Under the pieces are notes generated by a model. That model was not told where the DNA came from, searched no databases, and saw only the letters and a list, made by a program, of their open reading frames with translations. Of a stretch of DNA of 64,000 nt, positions 1 through 9,500 are shown piece after piece (within the stretch, counting starts at the first letter, position 1; every line of letters begins with the position of its first letter). Origin of the DNA: Paracoccus sediminilitoris (GTDB taxonomy: Bacteria > Pseudomonadota > Alphaproteobacteria > Rhodobacterales > Rhodobacteraceae); NCBI RefSeq assembly GCF_003259195.1, contig NZ_QJPK01000016.1, positions 1 to 64,000 of the forward strand, written 5' to 3'. The position numbers were made by a program, and so were the translations under genes.

Positions 1-368
1 CACTGCCGCGCGGCATGGGCAAGATCGTGAATATTGCCAGCCTGCTGTCCTTCCAGGGGGGCATCCGCGTGCCTTCCTATACCGCCAGCAAGCATGGCGT
101 GGCGGGACTGACCAAGCTGATGGCAAATGAATGGGCCGCCAAGGGCCTGAACGTCAATGCCATCGCGCCCGGCTATATCGAAACCAACAACACCGAGGCC
201 CTTCGCGCCGATCCCGACCGGTCGCGGGCCATCCTGGACCGCATTCCCGCGGGCCGTTGGGGCAAGGCCCAGGATATCGGCCAGACCGCCGTCTTCCTGG
301 CAGCGCCTGCATCCGATTACATCAACGGCGCGATCCTGAACGTCGATGGAGGCTGGCTTGCACGATAG
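1..368 (+). CDS. kduD: 2-deoxy-D-gluconate 3-dehydrogenase / 2-keto-3-deoxygluconate oxidoreductase, KduD (5' end missing)
   Basis: C-terminal part of a short-chain dehydrogenase; the reading frame is open at the window edge, so the N-terminal NAD-binding Rossmann half lies upstream. Visible are the strand with the catalytic serine (NIASLLSF), the YTASK active-site Tyr-Lys pair, and the C-terminal signature [12 protein letters not shown]...DGGWLAR, which I recognise as typical of KduD. KduD interconverts keto-deoxy-uronate intermediates with NAD(H) in pectin/unsaturated uronate breakdown in the cytoplasm. It is followed by a fructuronate-reductase-like gene and uxaA, which fits uronate catabolism. 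The next gene starts inside or right at its stop, so the two are probably co-transcribed. Confidence 0.88.
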   Translation, partial: LPRGMGKIVNIASLLSFQGGIRVPSYTASKHGVAGLTKLMANEWAAKGLNVNAIAPGYIETNNTEALRADPDRSRAILDRIPAGRWGKAQDIGQTAVFLAAPASDYINGAILNVDGGWLAR

Positions 369-1776
369 GCTGCATCACACCCCGTCCGATGCCCCCGCAG
401 GCATCGTCCATCTGGGCCTTGGGGCCTTTTTCCGCGCCCATGGGGCGATCTATGTCGATCAGGCCATGCAGGCCGGTGGCGGCGATTGGGGCATCATCGG
501 GGTGTCGCTGAAATCGCCGGGCACGCGCGACAGGCTGCGCCCGCAGGGCTGGGCCTTTACGGCGGTCGAACTGGCCCCGGACGGCGAACGCCCGCAGGTC
601 GTCACCATCCTGCGCGACGTCCTGGTCGCCCCCGAGGACGCGCAGGCCGTGCTGGACGCGATGGCCGATCCCGCCATCCGCATCGTCAGCCTGACGGTGA
701 CGGAAAAGGGCTATTGCCACGAACCCTCGACCGGTCGGCTGAACCGCGATCACCCCGATATCCGGCACGATCTGGACAACCCGCTGCCGCGATCGGCGCC
801 GGGTTTCCTGGTCCGCGCGCTGGAACTGCGCCGCGCTGCGGGCACCGCGCCCTTCACGGTGCTGTGCTGCGACAACCTGCCGGAGAACGGGCATGTCCTG
901 CGCGGCGTCGTGCTGGAACTGGCGGGTCTGATCGACCCTGAACTGGCCGATTGGATCAGGGCCGAAGGGCGCTTCCCCTCGACCATGGTGGACCGCATCG
1001 TGCCCGCGACCAGCCCCGAGGATCTGGATCAGGTCGCCCGCCTGACCGGCCAGCGCGACGAGGCCCCGGTCATGCACGAACCCTTCCGCCAGTGGGTGGT
1101 CGAGGATGATTTCGTGGGCGGCGACCGCCCTGATCTGGGCGCGGTTGGGGTGCAGCTGGTCGCCGATGTGACGCCCTATGAACACATGAAGCTGCGGATG
1201 CTGAACGGCACGCATTCCTCGCTGGCCTATCTGGGCTATCTGGCGGGCCATCAGACGATTGCCGAAACCATGGGTGATCCGGTCTTTTCCGCCTTCGTGC
1301 GCAAGCTGTGGCGTGATGAGATCATCCCCGCCCTGACCCCGCCGCCGGGCGAGGATCTGGCCGCCTATGCCGATGCATTGCACGACCGCTATGCCAACCC
1401 CGCCATCCGGCACCGCACCTGGCAGATTGCCATGGATGGCAGCCAGAAGCTGCCGCAGCGCATCCTGGGCACCATTGCCGAAGGCCGCGCCGCGGGCCGT
1501 GCGGTTCCGGGGCTGACCTTGGCGGTGGCCGCCTGGATGCGCTATGTCTCGGGGGTCGATCTGGCGGGCAGGGCGATCGAGGTCAAGGACCCGATGGCCG
1601 ACCGGCTGGCCACCCTGTGGTGCGACGATCCCGCCGAAACGGTTGCGGGCTTTCTGGCGCTGGAACAGGTGTTTCCGGCGGCGCTGCGGGCGGATGCGGG
1701 CTTTGCGCGCGATCTGACGGCGGCGCTGACGGCGCTTTGCGACAAGGGGGCGGCGCAGGCCGCGGCCGATGCGTGA
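358..1776 (+). CDS. Mannitol dehydrogenase family oxidoreductase, probable fructuronate (or tagaturonate) reductase
   Basis: About 472 residues, usual for the long-chain polyol dehydrogenase family. The N-terminus carries the glycine-rich nucleotide-binding start [14 protein letters not shown], and the middle carries the catalytic stretch [20 protein letters not shown] with the family's Lys, Asn and His. Enzymes of this family reduce fructuronate or tagaturonate, or oxidise mannitol, with NAD(H). The neighbouring uxaA and kdgK favour a uronate role. I place the start at TTG 358 because GGAGG lies 5 nt upstream (348-352); an ATG at 346 is in frame but has no ribosome site. The gene overlaps the end of kduD and the start of uxaA, so translation is likely coupled. 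Which hexuronate it prefers cannot be told from sequence. Confidence 0.85.
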   Translation: MHDRLHHTPSDAPAGIVHLGLGAFFRAHGAIYVDQAMQAGGGDWGIIGVSLKSPGTRDRLRPQGWAFTAVELAPDGERPQVVTILRDVLVAPEDAQAVLDAMADPAIRIVSLTVTEKGYCHEPSTGRLNRDHPDIRHDLDNPLPRSAPGFLVRALELRRAAGTAPFTVLCCDNLPENGHVLRGVVLELAGLIDPELADWIRAEGRFPSTMVDRIVPATSPEDLDQVARLTGQRDEAPVMHEPFRQWVVEDDFVGGDRPDLGAVGVQLVADVTPYEHMKLRMLNGTHSSLAYLGYLAGHQTIAETMGDPVFSAFVRKLWRDEIIPALTPPPGEDLAAYADALHDRYANPAIRHRTWQIAMDGSQKLPQRILGTIAEGRAAGRAVPGLTLAVAAWMRYVSGVDLAGRAIEVKDPMADRLATLWCDDPAETVAGFLALEQVFPAALRADAGFARDLTAALTALCDKGAAQAAADA

Positions 1777-3244
1777 TCCGCTGATCCTGAACCCGGCTGA
1801 CAACGTGGCGATCCTGACCGAAAAGGGCATCGCCCTTGCCGGTCACAAGATCGCCCGCGCGGGTATCGCCCAAGGGCAGACGGTGGTCAAATACGGCCAG
1901 ACCATCGGCTATGCCACCGCCGACATTGCCGCGGGCGATCACGTCCACAGCCACAACTGCGCCTTCGGCGAGCATGACCGCGACTATCGCCCCGGGGCGG
2001 GACTGGCCCAAGCGCAGGCGGCGCTAGCGGCGCATCAGGACGCAGGAATGGTCTTTCAGGGCTATCACCGCGACGGGGGGCAGGTCGGGACGCGCAACTT
2101 CATCGCGTTGGTGGCGACCGTGAACTGTTCGGCCACAGTGATCCGGCGCGCCGCCGAGGAATTGCGGATCGAAGGGGCGCTGGACCCTTACCCGCATGTC
2201 GATGGTGTGGTGGCCTTCGCGCATGGGACGGGATGCGGCATGGCCGACAGCGGGCCGGGCTGGCAGGCGCTGCAACGGGTGCTGACCGGCCATGCGGGGC
2301 ATCCCAATGTCGGCGCGGCGCTGTTCGTGGGCCTGGGCTGCGAGGTGATGCAGATCGCCCGCATGAAGCGGGATCTGGGGCAGGCCGCGCGGTTCCACGG
2401 GCTGACCATCCAGGAAAACGGCGGTACCCGGCGCACCATCGATGCCATCAAGGACCGCGTGCGGCAGATGCTGCCGCAGGTCGATCAGGCGCGCCGCGCG
2501 CCGGTGCCCGCATCCGCGCTGCGGATCGGGCTGCAATGCGGCGGCTCGGACGGGTTTTCGGGGATCACGGCAAACCCGGCGCTTGGGGTGGCCTGCGACA
2601 TGCTGGCGGCGCAGGGGGCATCGGTCGTGCTGTCCGAAACGCCCGAAATCTTCGGCGCCGAACGCCTGTTGCTGGACCGCGTGTCGCGTCCCGAACTGGC
2701 AGACCAGCTGCTGGCCCGCCTGCGCTGGTGGGAGGATTACGCCGCTCGGAACGGCGCGTCGCTGGACAACAACCCCAGCCCCGGCAACAAGGCTGGCGGG
2801 CTGACCACCATTTTGGAAAAATCCCTCGGTGCGGTCGCCAAGGCTGGTGCCACGCCGCTGAACGCGGTTCTGGAATATGGCGAGCCCATCACCGCGCCGG
2901 GGCTGAATTTCATGGATACGCCCGGCTATGATCCGGTGTCGGCCACGGGTCAGATCGCGGGCGGGGCGCAGCTGATCGTGTTCACCACCGGGCGCGGTTC
3001 GGCCTTCGGCTCCAAGCCCGCGCCGACGATCAAGCTGGCCACGAATGACGCGCTTTATGCCGCGATGCGCGACGACATGGACATGAACTGCGGTGATATC
3101 CTGTCGGGTGTCAGCCTGCAGGACAAGGCCCGCCAGATCATCGCGATGATCCTGGACGTGGCCTCGGGGCAGGAAACGAAAAGCGAGGCCCTGGGGCTGG
3201 GCGACAACGAATTCCTGCCCTGGCAGATCGGGGCCGTGGTCTAA
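1769..3244 (+). CDS. uxaA: Altronate dehydratase, UxaA
   Basis: 491 residues, matching full-length altronate dehydratase. The N-terminal roughly 100 residues form a SAF-type domain (HSHNCAFGEHDRDY), followed by the large catalytic domain with conserved blocks such as GTGCGM, GLGCEV, QCGGSDGFSG and PAPTIKLATN. The enzyme dehydrates D-altronate to 2-keto-3-deoxygluconate using a metal centre, in the cytoplasm. Its start overlaps the preceding reductase by 8 nt. Its product is the substrate of the sugar kinase encoded tail-to-tail just downstream, with a 4-nt overlap of the two 3' ends. Mannonate dehydratase (uxuA) is not in the window, so the altronate branch is the visible route. Confidence 0.9.
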   Translation: MRDPLILNPADNVAILTEKGIALAGHKIARAGIAQGQTVVKYGQTIGYATADIAAGDHVHSHNCAFGEHDRDYRPGAGLAQAQAALAAHQDAGMVFQGYHRDGGQVGTRNFIALVATVNCSATVIRRAAEELRIEGALDPYPHVDGVVAFAHGTGCGMADSGPGWQALQRVLTGHAGHPNVGAALFVGLGCEVMQIARMKRDLGQAARFHGLTIQENGGTRRTIDAIKDRVRQMLPQVDQARRAPVPASALRIGLQCGGSDGFSGITANPALGVACDMLAAQGASVVLSETPEIFGAERLLLDRVSRPELADQLLARLRWWEDYAARNGASLDNNPSPGNKAGGLTTILEKSLGAVAKAGATPLNAVLEYGEPITAPGLNFMDTPGYDPVSATGQIAGGAQLIVFTTGRGSAFGSKPAPTIKLATNDALYAAMRDDMDMNCGDILSGVSLQDKARQIIAMILDVASGQETKSEALGLGDNEFLPWQIGAVV

Positions 3245-4146
3245 CCCACGGCCTGCGGCACCAGGGCGCCGCGGTGCTGGATCACCCGGCGGCTGAGGTC
3301 ATGTCCCGCCATGATCGCCGCATGGCAGTCGGCCCCTTGCAGCCATGCGGCCAGATAGCCCGCGTTGAAGCTGTCGCCGGCGGCCGTCGTGTCGATTGCC
3401 GCCTCGGGGCGCAGGTCGGGCAGCCGCCCCTGACCCTGCGTGCCCTCAAAGGCCATCGGCCCGCCGCCATTCTTCACCACGACATGGCAGCTGCCCACGG
3501 CCAGATAGCGGGCGATGGTGGCCTGCGGATCGGCATCGCCGAAATGGGTGGCCTCGTCGTCAAAGCTGGGCAGGATCAGGTCGGCATGGGACGCCGCCTG
3601 CTGGATCGTCTCGCGCATCGTCGCCGCATCCGCCCACAGCCGGGGCCGCAGGTTCGGATCAAAGATGACGGTGGTGCCCGCCTTGCGCGCTTGGATCAGC
3701 GCCTGCATCAATGTCTGGCGGCCTTCGGCGGGCAGGATCGCCAGCGTGATCCCCGACAGATAGGCCATGCGCGCGCCCTGCAAGGCCCGCGTCAGTGCGC
3801 CTGCATCATCGGCCAGCCTGCGCGCGGCCGAGTTGTCGCGCCAATAGGAAAAGCTGCGTTCGCCATCCTTCAGGCTGATCGCATAAAGGCCGATCTCTCG
3901 CTCCGGGTCGCGGGTGACATGGTCGGTGCCGATGCCCTCGGCTTTCAGGAAATCGACCAGTTTCTGCGAAAATTCGCCGGTGCCGACGCGGGTCAGGTAA
4001 TCGATCCGCCAGTCGCGCGGCATCAGGCGGCGCAGATACCATGCGGTGTTCAGCGTATCGCCCGCGACCCCAAGGCGCCACAGGTCGGGCTGGTCGCTGG
4101 CCGACAGTTCCACCATCGCTTCGCCCACGGAAATGATGCGTGTCAT
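3241..4146 (-). CDS. kdgK: 2-keto-3-deoxygluconate kinase, PfkB/ribokinase family
   Basis: 301 residues with the PfkB fold. The N-terminal substrate lid region begins MTRIISVGEAMVEL, and the C-terminal ATP/anion-hole motif DTTAAGDSFNAGY sits at residues 252-264, with Asp258 the expected catalytic base. KDG kinase phosphorylates 2-keto-3-deoxygluconate to KDPG, which enters the Entner-Doudoroff aldolase step. The assignment to KDG rather than another sugar rests on the sequence type plus adjacency to kduD, the uronate reductase and uxaA. It lies 81 nt downstream of the GntR regulator gene on the same strand, so the two are probably one transcript convergent with the uxaA operon. Confidence 0.88.
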   Translation of the reverse strand: MTRIISVGEAMVELSASDQPDLWRLGVAGDTLNTAWYLRRLMPRDWRIDYLTRVGTGEFSQKLVDFLKAEGIGTDHVTRDPEREIGLYAISLKDGERSFSYWRDNSAARRLADDAGALTRALQGARMAYLSGITLAILPAEGRQTLMQALIQARKAGTTVIFDPNLRPRLWADAATMRETIQQAASHADLILPSFDDEATHFGDADPQATIARYLAVGSCHVVVKNGGGPMAFEGTQGQGRLPDLRPEAAIDTTAAGDSFNAGYLAAWLQGADCHAAIMAGHDLSRRVIQHRGALVPQAVG

Positions 4147-4227
4147 GTCAGGTCCTTTCGCGATGGGTCGATGGAAACGGGATCGTTCGGGCCAAGGCCG
4201 CGCCGGGTCTGTCGCATCGGGTGTCTT

Positions 4228-4902
4228 TCAGTCGGTGAAATAATCGGGATGGGCCGCGGCCATTTCGGGCAGTTCAGTCAGCATCTGGCGCAGATGGGTG
4301 CGGATCGCGGTTTCCGCCGCATCGGCATCGCCCGCCGTCAGCGCGTCCAGAACCGCGCGATGCTGGGCGATGGTCCGGCTGCGGTCGAAGACGCGCATCG
4401 ACATGTGGCGCAGGCGGTTCATCTGCGATTTCAGCCGTTCCAGATCCTGCCAGACGGCGGGCTGCCCTGCGGCCAGCGCCATCGCCTGATGGAACCGGTC
4501 GTCCGATGCGATGAATTCGGCCACGTCGCCCGCCTTGTCGGCCTGGTCCTGGATCGCCAGTTCGGACTGCATGGCGCCCAGGTCGGGGCGGGCATCGGCC
4601 ACCATGCGGGCCAGATCGCTTTCCACGGCTTCGCGGATCAGGCGGGCCGAAAGCACCGCACGGACCGAGATCTTGCCGATATAGGTGCCGCGCTGCGGCT
4701 TGATTTCGGCCAGACCCTCGCCTGCCAGGCGGATGAATGCCTCGCGGACGGGCTGGCGGGACAGGCCGATGCTGTCGGCGATCTCGGTTTCGGACAGGCG
4801 CGCACCGGGGGGCAGGTCGCCGCGGATGATGCGTTGATACAGCCAGTCATGGACCTGCTGGGCGGTGGATGCGGGGCGCGCAAGAATGGTATGTTCGGGC
4901 AT
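4228..4902 (-). CDS. GntR family transcriptional regulator (FadR/FCD subfamily), probable uronate regulator
   Basis: 224 residues. A winged helix-turn-helix occupies about residues 30-80 (RLSETEIADSIGLSRQPVREA, then the wing around PQRGTYIG). An all-helical FCD effector domain follows, with Asp/His positions (DDRFHQAM, RTIAQHRAVLDAL) that usually bind a metal and a small carboxylic acid. FCD regulators commonly control uronate and sugar-acid genes as repressors released by a pathway intermediate. It is divergent from imuB and precedes kdgK on the same strand. The promoter region contains a TTCCATAC direct repeat and an inverted repeat that could be its own operator. Control of the uxaA cluster is inferred from position. 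Confidence 0.85.
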   Translation of the reverse strand: MPEHTILARPASTAQQVHDWLYQRIIRGDLPPGARLSETEIADSIGLSRQPVREAFIRLAGEGLAEIKPQRGTYIGKISVRAVLSARLIREAVESDLARMVADARPDLGAMQSELAIQDQADKAGDVAEFIASDDRFHQAMALAAGQPAVWQDLERLKSQMNRLRHMSMRVFDRSRTIAQHRAVLDALTAGDADAAETAIRTHLRQMLTELPEMAAAHPDYFTD

Positions 4903-4926
4903 CGGTTTCTCCTGCTCTCAGGACTA

Positions 4927-4947
4927 TTCCATACTTCCATACAAGTA
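4927..4947. promoter_or_regulatory. Candidate operator for the GntR regulator
   Basis: Tandem TTCCATAC copies at 4927-4934 and 4935-4942 overlap an inverted repeat TACTT-N6-AAGTA at 4932-4947. It lies 25-45 nt upstream of the regulator's start codon. FCD-type GntR proteins bind short palindromes in such positions and often autoregulate. The assignment is inference only. Confidence 0.4.
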
Positions 4948-4979
4948 AAGTCTACGGGAGGTGAATTGCCGGACTCGAC

Positions 4980-5018
4980 TTGTGGAAAGATGTTCCGTAA
5001 TTAGAACGTAAAGTGAAC
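4980..5018 (+). promoter_or_regulatory. imuB-dnaE2 promoter with LexA (SOS) box
   Basis: GAAC-N7-GAAC at 5004-5018 (GAACGTAAAGTGAAC) matches the alphaproteobacterial LexA operator. The -10-like TAGAAC at 5002-5007 overlaps the box, and TTGTGG at 4980-4985 lies 16 nt upstream as a -35. Transcription would start near 5014, upstream of the ATG at 5043. The lexA promoter at 46827-46866 has the same TAGAAC/box overlap, which supports real SOS control. Confidence 0.82.
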
Positions 5019-5042
5019 ATAACGAATGGATGGGAAAGGATC

Positions 5043-6527
5043 ATGGGACGGCGGCTGCTTGGCATCTGGTTTCCAAGGCTGGCAAGCGAAGCCAGCCTGC
5101 GGCATCGCCCCGTCGAAGGGCCCTTTGCCTTGGTCCTGCGTGTCGGCAATGCCGATCAGCTGCATTGCCTGAACCCCGACGCCCTGGCACAGGGCCTGCA
5201 CCCCGGCATGGCCTTGGCCAATGCCCGCGCGATCTGCCCCGATCTTTCCACGCGCCCCGCCGATCTGGCGGCGGACGGGGCGGCGCTGGCCAGCCTGCGC
5301 CGATGGGCGATGCGCTATTCGCCGCTGGTGGCGCGCGATGGGGGGGACGGGCTGTTGGCAGACATCACCGGCGTCGCCCATCTGTTCGGGGGCGAGGCAG
5401 AGCTGCTGGCCGACCTGCAGGACGGTCTGTCGCGTGCCGGGCTGTCGGCGGTGGCCGCCATTGCGGGCACGCGGGCGGCGGCGCATGCGTTGGCCCGTCA
5501 TGGCGGGGGGATCGTGCCCGACGGGCGGCTGGCGCAGGGGGTCATGCATTTGCCGGTCCATGCCCTGCGGATCGACGGGACGACGGCGGCCGCGCTGGGG
5601 CGGGCGGGCCTGACCCATGTGGCCGATCTGGCGGCCCTGCCGCGCGCGCCCCTGGCCCGCCGTTTCGGGGCCGACCTGATGATGCGGCTGGACCAGTTGC
5701 TGGGCCATCAGCCCGAACCCGTCGCCGCCGAACCTGATGCGCCACATTTCGGGGTCCGCATGACCCTGCCCGAACCCATCGGGCTGCGGGACGACGTGAT
5801 GGCGGGTCTGGAACGCCTGCTGGGGCGGCTGTGCGATCACCTGTCCCACCATCAGCACGGCGCGCGTCGGCTGCGGCTGGAACTGTCGCGCGTCGACCGG
5901 GAAACCGTGACCGTCGAGATCGGCCTGGCGCGGGCCATGCGCGATCCCGACCGGATGGCCGCGCTGTTCGCGCATGGCCTGGACGATATCGATGCCGGCT
6001 TCGGGATCGAGGCGATGCGCCTGACCGCCCCCCGGACCGAACCCCTTGCGCCGGGGCAGATCGCCATGGACCAGGCCGGGCAGGGGGGCGACGCGCTGGC
6101 CGACCTGCTGTCGCGGCTGGGCAACCGGCTGGGTTTCGATGCGGTCCTGCGGTTCCTGCCGGTGGAGAGTCTGATCCCCGAACGCAGCTTTCATCTGGCC
6201 GCCGCGGCCTATTCCTGCGCGGCGCGGGGGGTCGCATGGTCCGGTCCCGCACGCCCCTTGCGCCTGTTCCCGCCCCAGCTGGTCACGCCCACCAGCGAAC
6301 CGCGCCCCGGCACGCCGCCTGCAGGGTTCGTCTGGCAGGGGCAGGTTCTGACCACCCTGCGCGCGGGGGGACCCGAACGGATCGCGCCCGAATGGTGGCT
6401 GGACGATCCCGACTGGCGTACGGGGCTGCGCGATTATTGGCGCATCCAGACGCATCAGGGGCCGCGGCTGTGGTTGTTCCACACGCCCCAGGACCCCGGC
6501 TGGCACGTGGCGGGGGAATTCGCATGA
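5043..6527 (+). CDS. imuB: ImuB, Y-family DNA polymerase-like protein of the SOS mutasome
   Basis: About 494 residues. The N-terminus RRLLGIWFPRLASE and the body (thumb/little finger around GLTHVADLAALPRAPLARRFG) follow the DinB/UmuC fold. In characterised systems ImuB lacks polymerase activity and acts as the adapter that brings DnaE2 to the beta clamp; the C-terminal PLRLF segment may be the clamp contact. ATG 5043 is chosen because AAGGA precedes it and because the predicted transcript starts near 5014; a GTG at 5013 lies inside the LexA box and is rejected. The stop overlaps the dnaE2 start by 4 nt. The usual first cassette gene, imuA, is absent upstream. Confidence 0.9.
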   Translation: MGRRLLGIWFPRLASEASLRHRPVEGPFALVLRVGNADQLHCLNPDALAQGLHPGMALANARAICPDLSTRPADLAADGAALASLRRWAMRYSPLVARDGGDGLLADITGVAHLFGGEAELLADLQDGLSRAGLSAVAAIAGTRAAAHALARHGGGIVPDGRLAQGVMHLPVHALRIDGTTAAALGRAGLTHVADLAALPRAPLARRFGADLMMRLDQLLGHQPEPVAAEPDAPHFGVRMTLPEPIGLRDDVMAGLERLLGRLCDHLSHHQHGARRLRLELSRVDRETVTVEIGLARAMRDPDRMAALFAHGLDDIDAGFGIEAMRLTAPRTEPLAPGQIAMDQAGQGGDALADLLSRLGNRLGFDAVLRFLPVESLIPERSFHLAAAAYSCAARGVAWSGPARPLRLFPPQLVTPTSEPRPGTPPAGFVWQGQVLTTLRAGGPERIAPEWWLDDPDWRTGLRDYWRIQTHQGPRLWLFHTPQDPGWHVAGEFA

Positions 6528-9500
6528 CCGCCCCCCATACCCGCTATGCCGAACTTTGCGTGACGACGAACTTCACCTTTCTGACCGGGGCCTCCCACCC
6601 CGAGGAAATGGTCACCCGCGCCGCCGAACTGGGCCTCGAGGCCATCGCCATCACCGATCGCAATTCCGTCGCGGGTGTGGTGCGGGCCTTTTCCGCCTTG
6701 AAGGAACTGCGCCGCCTTCACGCCGAGGCCGGGCCCATCATCCGGTCCCAGCGGGTAACCGACCATTCCAGCCGCCAGGTGGTGCCGCATTTCACCGGCC
6801 AGACCCCGGCGCCCGATCTGCCCAAACCCGATCCCTCCGTGCCTGATCTGCCCGGCCCGACCCTGCCGCGCCTGATCGCCGGCAGCCGGCTGATCCTGCG
6901 CGACAGTGCAGTGGAATGGATCGCCCTGCCGACCGATCTGGCGGCATGGTCGCGGCTGACGCGGCTTTTGTCCCTGGGCAAGCGGCGGGCGCCCAAGGGG
7001 CAATGCCACCTGACGGGAGCGGATCTGGCCGAATGGGGCGCGGGAATGGTGCTGATCGCGCTGCCGCCCGACCCTTTGGGCCAGGCCCCAGACAAGGATG
7101 ACCTGCTGGCCGTGGCGCGCCGTTTTCCGGGCAATGCCTATCTGGGGGCGGCGCCGCGCTATGACGGGCGCGACCAGGGGCGGCTGGATGCGCTGGCGCA
7201 GGTCTCGGCCGCCACGGGCCTGCCGATGGTGGCGGTGGGGGATGCGCTGATGCATCGCGCCTATCGCCGTCCTGTGGCAGATGTGCTGACCTGCCTGCGC
7301 CTTGGCCGGGCCATCGACAACATCGGCAGCGCCCGCCTGCCCAATGCCGAACGCCGCCTGAAATCGGGGGCGGACATGGCGCGGTTGTTTCACCGCTATC
7401 CCGCCGCGCTGAACCGTAGCATCCAGATCGCGGCGCGCTGCACCTTTGCGCTGGACGATCTGCGATATCAGTATCCGCAGGAGGACAGCGGCTCTGAGAC
7501 CGCCCAGCAGCGGCTGGAACGTCTGACCCGCGAAGGCATGGCTTGGAGGTATCCCGCAGGCGCCCCCCAGAAGGTGCTGGACGGGATCGGCAAGGAACTG
7601 GCCCTGATTGCCGACATGGAATACGCGCCGTATTTCCTGACCGTCCATGACATCGTGGCCTTTGCCCGCAGCAAGGGCATCCTGTGCCAGGGGCGGGGGT
7701 CTGCTGCCAATTCGGTGGTCTGCTATCTGCTGGGCATCACCGAGGTTCCGCCCGAAACCATCACGCTGATCTTCGAACGCTTCATCAGCAAGGACCGGGG
7801 CGAGCCGCCCGATATCGACGTTGATTTCGAACATCAACGGCGCGAGGAGGTGATCCAGTGGATCTATGAGAAATACGGCCGCGAACGTGCCGGGCTGACC
7901 GCGACGGTGATCCATTTCCGGTCGCGCGCCGCCATCCGCGAGGTGGGCAAGGTCATGGGCCTGTCGCAGGACGTGGTGGCGCGGCTGACGGGGCAGATCT
8001 GGGGCTGGTCCTCGGCGGCGCCGGGCGATGACCGTCTGCGCGATGCGGGGCTGGACCCGCGCGACCGGCGGTTGCGCCAGACGGCCTGGCTGATTTCCCA
8101 GGTCATCGGCTTTCCCCGCCACCTGTCCCAGCATGTCGGCGGCTTCGTCATCACCCGCGACCGCCTGGATGAACTGTGCCCCATCGAAAATGCCGCGATG
8201 GAGGGGCGGACCATCATCGAATGGGACAAGGACGACATCGACACGCTTGGCCTGCTGAAGGTCGATATCCTGGCGCTGGGGATGCTGACGGCGATCCGCA
8301 AATCCTTTGCCCTGCTGGCCGATCACCGCGCCCGCCACCTGACGCTGGCCAACATCCCCCCCGAGGATCCCGCCGTCTATGACATGCTGTGCCGCGCCGA
8401 TGCGGTGGGGGTCTTTCAGGTCGAAAGCCGCGCGCAGCTGAACTTCCTGCCGCGCATGCAGCCCCGCGCCTTCTATGACCTGGTCTGCGAGGTCGCCATC
8501 GTCCGCCCCGGTCCCATCCAGGGCGGCATGGTCCATCCCTTCATCAACCGCCGTCAGAAACGCGAACCGATCGAGGACCTTGGCCCCCAGATGATGGAGG
8601 TTCTGGGCCGCACCTATGGCGTGCCGCTGTTCCAGGAACAGGCCATGCAGATCGCCGTGGTCGCCGCGGGCTTCACCCCTTCCGAGGCTGATCGCCTGCG
8701 CCGGTCGCTGGCGACCTTCAAGCGGATGGGCACCATCGGCAGCTTTCGCGACCGCTTCGTGTCGGGAATGCTGGCGCGGGGCTATGACGCGGATTTCGCG
8801 CAGCGCTGCTTTGCCCAGATCGAGGGGTTCGGCAGTTACGGCTTTCCCGAAAGCCATGCGGCCAGTTTCGCGCGGCTGGTCTATGTCTCGGCCTGGCTGA
8901 AATGCCACCACCAGGCGATCTTTACCTGCGCGCTGCTGAACAGCCAGCCGATGGGGTTCTATGCCCCCGCCCAGCTGGTCCGCGATGCCCGCGACCGCGG
9001 CGTCGAGGTGCGTCCGGTATCCGTCAACCATTCCGAATGGGATTGCACGCTCGAACCGCGGCAGGACGGGTCGCTGGCCATCCGTCTGGGGTTCCGTTTG
9101 ATCCGCGGCATGAAATCCGAGGATGCCGCCTGGATCGGGCTGGCGCGCGGCAATGGCTATGCCGATGTCGAGAGCCTGTGGCGCCGCGCCGGCGTGCCGC
9201 CTGCCGTGCTGGAGCGGCTGGCCGAATCCGATGCCTTTGCCGCCTTGGGCCTGACGCGGCGCGACGCGCTCTGGGCGGCCAAGGCGCTGAATGCCCCCAA
9301 ACCCCTGCCGCTGTTCGGCCTGGACGGAGAAGGCGGGGATGAGCCGCAGGTGATCCTGCCCCCCATGTCCCTTGGCCAGGAGGTGGTCGAGGATTACGTG
9401 TCCCTGCGCCTGTCGCTGCGCGCCCATCCGCTGGAACTGTTGCGTCCCGACCTGCCGGGTTGCGTCCCCCATGAACGGCTGGGGCAGGCGTCGGGGCGCA

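Noticed and set aside
5013-5042. GTG start giving ImuB ten more residues
   Set aside because: It falls inside the LexA box and at the predicted transcription start; ATG 5043 has the ribosome site.
5831-6523. Long N-terminal extension of the dnaE2 reading frame
   Set aside because: It lies wholly inside imuB, is arginine/glycine-rich with no homology, and ATG 6524 with the imuB overlap matches the family start.
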